Source: DAIPJH01 sp036770365
Lineage (GTDB): Bacteria > Pseudomonadota > Alphaproteobacteria > Rickettsiales > UBA998
Assembly (NCBI GenBank): GCA_036770365.1
Contig: DAIPJH010000002.1
Location: 224,759-288,758 of the forward strand
Length of the DNA stretch: 64,000 bases
Direction of reading: 5' to 3'
Every line of letters starts with the position of its first letter. Within the stretch, counting starts at the first letter, position 1. A model generated the notes under the pieces. The model saw only the letters and a list, made by a program, of their open reading frames with translations, searched no databases and was not told the origin of the DNA. Position numbers and translations under genes: made by a program. This document shows positions 62,749-64,000 of this stretch, piece by piece.

Positions 62749-63761
62749 AAATAGCTTTTAAAGACGTAGATACGTTTTTACAAAATCCATCAATCTACCA
62801 GTCATGTCTTTTTTTTGGGCCTGATAATGGATTAGCAAGAGAAAGAGCTAAAAAGGTAATTTCTAAACTTATTTTTGATGAGAAAGATCCTTTTGCCATC
62901 ACATCACTTGAAAATGATACCATTATAAATGACCCTAGTATTTTATTTGAAGCAATGTCTTCACTATCCTTACTTGGTGGCGCACCTGTTGTTTTTATCC
63001 GCGATGCAAACGATAAGATCACTAGTATTTTACAAGAAGTACATAAAACTTCTGAATGTAAAAATCATTTAGTTTGTTGCGCAGAAGAGCTTGGTACTCA
63101 TTCTTCTTTACGCAAATTTTTTGAATCGCATAAAAATGCCGCAGGAATTGGTTGTTATAAAGATGATAATCAATCTTTATATAAATATATCAAAGAAATT
63201 TTTTCTAAAAATAATCTCTCCTGCGATGATAAACTAATCTATTTTCTAAGTTCTAAACTAGGTAATGATCGCGCTGTTTCTGCCAGTGAAATAGAAAAAT
63301 TAATTATTTATCTTGGCGATAAAAAAACAATACACATTGAAGATCTAGAACAAATTATCAATCTTAATGATGATAAAAATCTTGATAGTTTATGCACAGC
63401 ACTCGCAGATGGAAAATTCAATCTATGTAATCAGCTCTGTGAAAGACTTTTACAAGAAGGAAATGAACCTATTGTTTTATTTAGAACTATCCAACGATAT
63501 TTTCAAAGATTATTCCTTGTACATGGTCATATACAAAATGGTTTAAACGTTGATATTGCTATAAAAAAACTTTCTCCCCCTGTTTTCTTTAAACAAGAAA
63601 AAAGTTTTAAAACCCATATTCAATCTATCTCTATAGCTTCTTTGCTTCATATTCAATCACGCCTTTTTGAAGCAGAACGTGATATAAAAAAAGGTAAGGA
63701 TGGTCTTACTGTTTGTTTGCGAACTTTTAGCAGTATCGCGCTCTTTATCAAACAACGCTAA
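62745..63761 (+). CDS. holA: DNA polymerase III delta subunit
   Basis: HolA opens the sliding clamp as part of the clamp loader. The 338-residue protein has the HolA features SCLFFGPDNGLARERA, the LEQIINLNDDKNLDSLCTAL stretch and the helical third domain (QRYFQRLFLVH). No intact Walker A, as expected for delta. Last gene of the window; in many Alphaproteobacteria parB follows holA, but here an AT-rich gap does. Confidence 0.9.
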   Translation: MKIAFKDVDTFLQNPSIYQSCLFFGPDNGLARERAKKVISKLIFDEKDPFAITSLENDTIINDPSILFEAMSSLSLLGGAPVVFIRDANDKITSILQEVHKTSECKNHLVCCAEELGTHSSLRKFFESHKNAAGIGCYKDDNQSLYKYIKEIFSKNNLSCDDKLIYFLSSKLGNDRAVSASEIEKLIIYLGDKKTIHIEDLEQIINLNDDKNLDSLCTALADGKFNLCNQLCERLLQEGNEPIVLFRTIQRYFQRLFLVHGHIQNGLNVDIAIKKLSPPVFFKQEKSFKTHIQSISIASLLHIQSRLFEAERDIKKGKDGLTVCLRTFSSIALFIKQR

Positions 63762-64000
63762 TTTTCTATTTTCTTCCTAAAAAAATTAAAACTTTGTGGA
63801 TAACTCAAAGATTATTTTCAGGATAATTATTCACATACTTTTTTATGATCTTATCCCCACTACTATTCCATCTTTACACGGATATTTTTCATATCATGTA
63901 TAACTCTTTTTATAGGTTATCTTTTAATGGGAATTTGTTTTTATACATACTACATAAAATTTAATTATATTTATATTTTTCAATATATTAAATATTATAT
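63762..64000. other. AT-rich non-coding region with DnaA-box-like sites, possible origin
   Basis: This 239-base stretch has no reading frame of note. It contains TGTGGATAA at 63795-63803 (exact reverse of the DnaA box TTATCCACA), TTATTCACA at 63827-63835 and TTATCCCCA at 63851-63859 (each one mismatch), followed by a run of almost pure A and T from about 63940 to the window end that could serve as an unwinding element. It is cut by the window edge. Confidence 0.4.

Overview
The window is chromosomal DNA of an Alphaproteobacterium with moderately low GC. Three things point there: the gene neighbourhoods (trmL-hemF beside petABC; lspA, a BamF-like lipoprotein and two M16 peptidases; mnmE-mnmG-rsmG-parA-parB; the split atpHAGDC operon behind priA; leuS-lptE-holA), the alphaproteobacterial forms of the proteins, and three parS sites. 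kdsB, lptE, uppP, murJ, a porin and several lipoproteins show a Gram-negative envelope with Kdo-containing lipopolysaccharide. petABC and ATP synthase show respiratory metabolism. I cannot place it to family from sequence alone.

Layout. 1-2.3 kb: the end of a type I secretion ABC transporter and its membrane-fusion partner. 2.5-6.5 kb: hemF and trmL on the minus strand, diverging from petABC (cytochrome bc1). 6.6-9.0 kb: uppP and murJ, convergent, preceded by a palindromic repeat. 9.2-22.8 kb: a plus-strand run of secF, ribF, lspA, a BamF-like lipoprotein, two M16 peptidases, pgi, mutL, a WecA/WbpL-like glycosyl-phosphate transferase, a WbpM/CapD-like dehydratase and purH. 22.9-28.8 kb: a minus-strand block reading kdsB, an adenosine-kinase-like gene, an AmpG-like transporter, an arylsulfotransferase-like protein, a small membrane protein and a PAPS-type sulfotransferase. 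29-37 kb: a membrane-anchored cytochrome c, nfeD with an SPFH protein, yejABEF, and a quinone oxidoreductase.

37.9-49 kb is the origin-proximal type of cluster: mnmE, mnmG, rsmG, parA, parB with embedded parS sites, followed directly by ppsR, aroE, coaE and dnaQ, then xerC, a DUF484 gene and a small transaldolase on the minus strand. 49-56 kb: priA and atpHAGDC. 56-59.6 kb: a conserved unknown, yggS, a porin and a DUF3576 lipoprotein. 59.7-63.8 kb: leuS, lptE and holA, ending in a very AT-rich stretch with DnaA-box-like sequences.

Most of the window is housekeeping. The least ordinary parts are the translationally coupled arylsulfotransferase-like / small membrane protein / sulfotransferase module at 23-25.7 kb, the chain of inverted repeats at 28906-29032, the rearranged origin-region synteny (parB abuts ppsR with no room for hemE or oriC), the DnaA-box cluster at the right edge, and a change of strand composition near 22.8 kb. 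No tRNA, rRNA, CRISPR array, prophage or intact insertion sequence was recognised. No stretch over 300 bases lacks a gene.
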